A stretch of 29,409 nt of DNA from Azolla pinnata. Taxonomy: Eukaryota; Streptophyta; Polypodiopsida; Salviniales; Salviniaceae. Location: contig JBBBWG010004670.1 of NCBI GenBank assembly GCA_037176905.1, positions 1-29,409 of the forward strand, in the 5' to 3' direction. Shown here piece by piece: positions 28,976 through 29,409 of the stretch. The position numbers were made by a program, and so were the translations under genes. How positions within the stretch are numbered: the first letter of the stretch is position 1; each line of letters opens with the position of its first letter. The notes under the pieces were generated by a model. The model saw only the letters and a program-made list of their open reading frames with translations. It was not told where the DNA came from and did not search any database.

Positions 28976-29409
28976 TTATTCTACTTTACTGTCGATGCTC
29001 AAGACAGAATCGTCTAGAGCTTTGAATCCGATTTCAGTTCTATCTCTTCTCTTGAAGACCTTGATTCTTTTACCAACAATTGGCAAGGAAAGTTGTGTAC
29101 CATTAAGTTCTGCCAAATGATAGGTCGCATTATCTCCGACTTTCTTCATTACATATGGTCCAAACCATCGTTGCGAAAATTTTCGAGCCGTACTATGTTG
29201 GTTGTTGAAGCTACTATCGTAGACAAGAACCCAATCTCCTTCAACGATCTTCCTTGGACGAAGTCGATGTCGTTTGTCAAAGTCCTTCTTGTTCTTCAAT
29301 CTTGCATCCTTCAGCCGTACTTTAGCGACTTTTATATCTTCTGTCCTCTGCTCCAATTGTCGAATCCTCAAAGCTAGTAGATCTTCTCTGCTTATCTCGT
29401 CTTGCCATG
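28976..29409 (-). CDS. Ty3/gypsy polyprotein, C-terminal end of integrase (partial, continues past right edge)
   Basis: The frame is open from the window edge (29409) to a stop at 28976. It reads about 144 residues including the ALRIRQLEQR, LKNKKDFDKRH, GDWVLVYDSS, ARKFSQRWFGPYVMKKV, NATYHLAELNGTQL and RIKVFKRR segments. This order (a basic linker followed by the small beta-barrel with the RWFGPY motif) is the C-terminal domain of Ty3/gypsy integrases. The frame has no internal stop here, so this end of the element is intact. The protease, reverse transcriptase and integrase core would be off the right side. It lies 54 bp upstream of the polypurine tract in the direction of transcription. Confidence 0.9.
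   Translation of the reverse strand, partial: WQDEISREDLLALRIRQLEQRTEDIKVAKVRLKDARLKNKKDFDKRHRLRPRKIVEGDWVLVYDSSFNNQHSTARKFSQRWFGPYVMKKVGDNATYHLAELNGTQLSLPIVGKRIKVFKRRDRTEIGFKALDDSVLSIDSKVE

Overview
This is a plant nuclear window. Four spliced genes and one intronless gene are interrupted by GT-AG introns, separated by microsatellite-rich DNA, and flanked on the right by a Ty3/gypsy LTR retrotransposon. The gene set (PAS/LOV protein, class VII receptor-like cytoplasmic kinase, SHG1/BOD1-domain protein, PLS-class PPR protein, NUP98) is typical of land plants. The long intronless PPR protein with seven near-regular P-L-S triplets, and the overall protein style, suggest a seed-free plant, most likely a fern. 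That placement is inference only.

Layout from left to right. An AT microsatellite covers 1-123. The N-terminal exon of a PAS/LOV protein lies at 337-1017 (minus). A 3.2 kb intergenic stretch (1018-4286) holds two diverged tandem duplications and several simple repeats. A complete six-exon PBL34/35/36-type kinase follows at 4287-7916 (minus, 474 aa). A 2.5 kb gap carries GAT/GGT and other minisatellites. A four-exon SHG1/BOD1-domain gene lies at 10427-12335 (minus, 226 aa). A decayed LINE fragment on the plus strand covers about 13060-14275. The 908-aa PPR gene is at 15034-17760 (minus). A twelve-exon NUP98 gene runs 18865-25649 (minus, 1006 aa), with a probable leader intron and a leader exon rich in GAA/CAG triplets. 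Tetranucleotide and 48-49 bp minisatellite DNA fills 26455-26890. An unidentified broken reading frame sits at about 27360-27776. Finally there is a 3' LTR (27838-28911) and the end of the integrase of a minus-strand Ty3/gypsy element, which leaves the window on the right.

I rebuilt the three complete spliced genes by hand. In each, the exon lengths add up to a whole number of codons and the splice phases agree, which is the strongest support for the models. All five host genes and the retrotransposon read on the minus strand. They do not form a pathway: they serve blue-light sensing, membrane-associated signalling, chromatin modification, organelle RNA processing and nuclear transport. I found no convincing new multi-gene system. 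The points most worth a second look are a LOV domain that keeps its photoactive cysteine but has lost most flavin-contacting residues, a locally expanded eight-residue FG repeat in NUP98, a PPR protein whose C-terminal E region is cut short at a perfect hairpin, and the unidentified broken frame beside the LTR.
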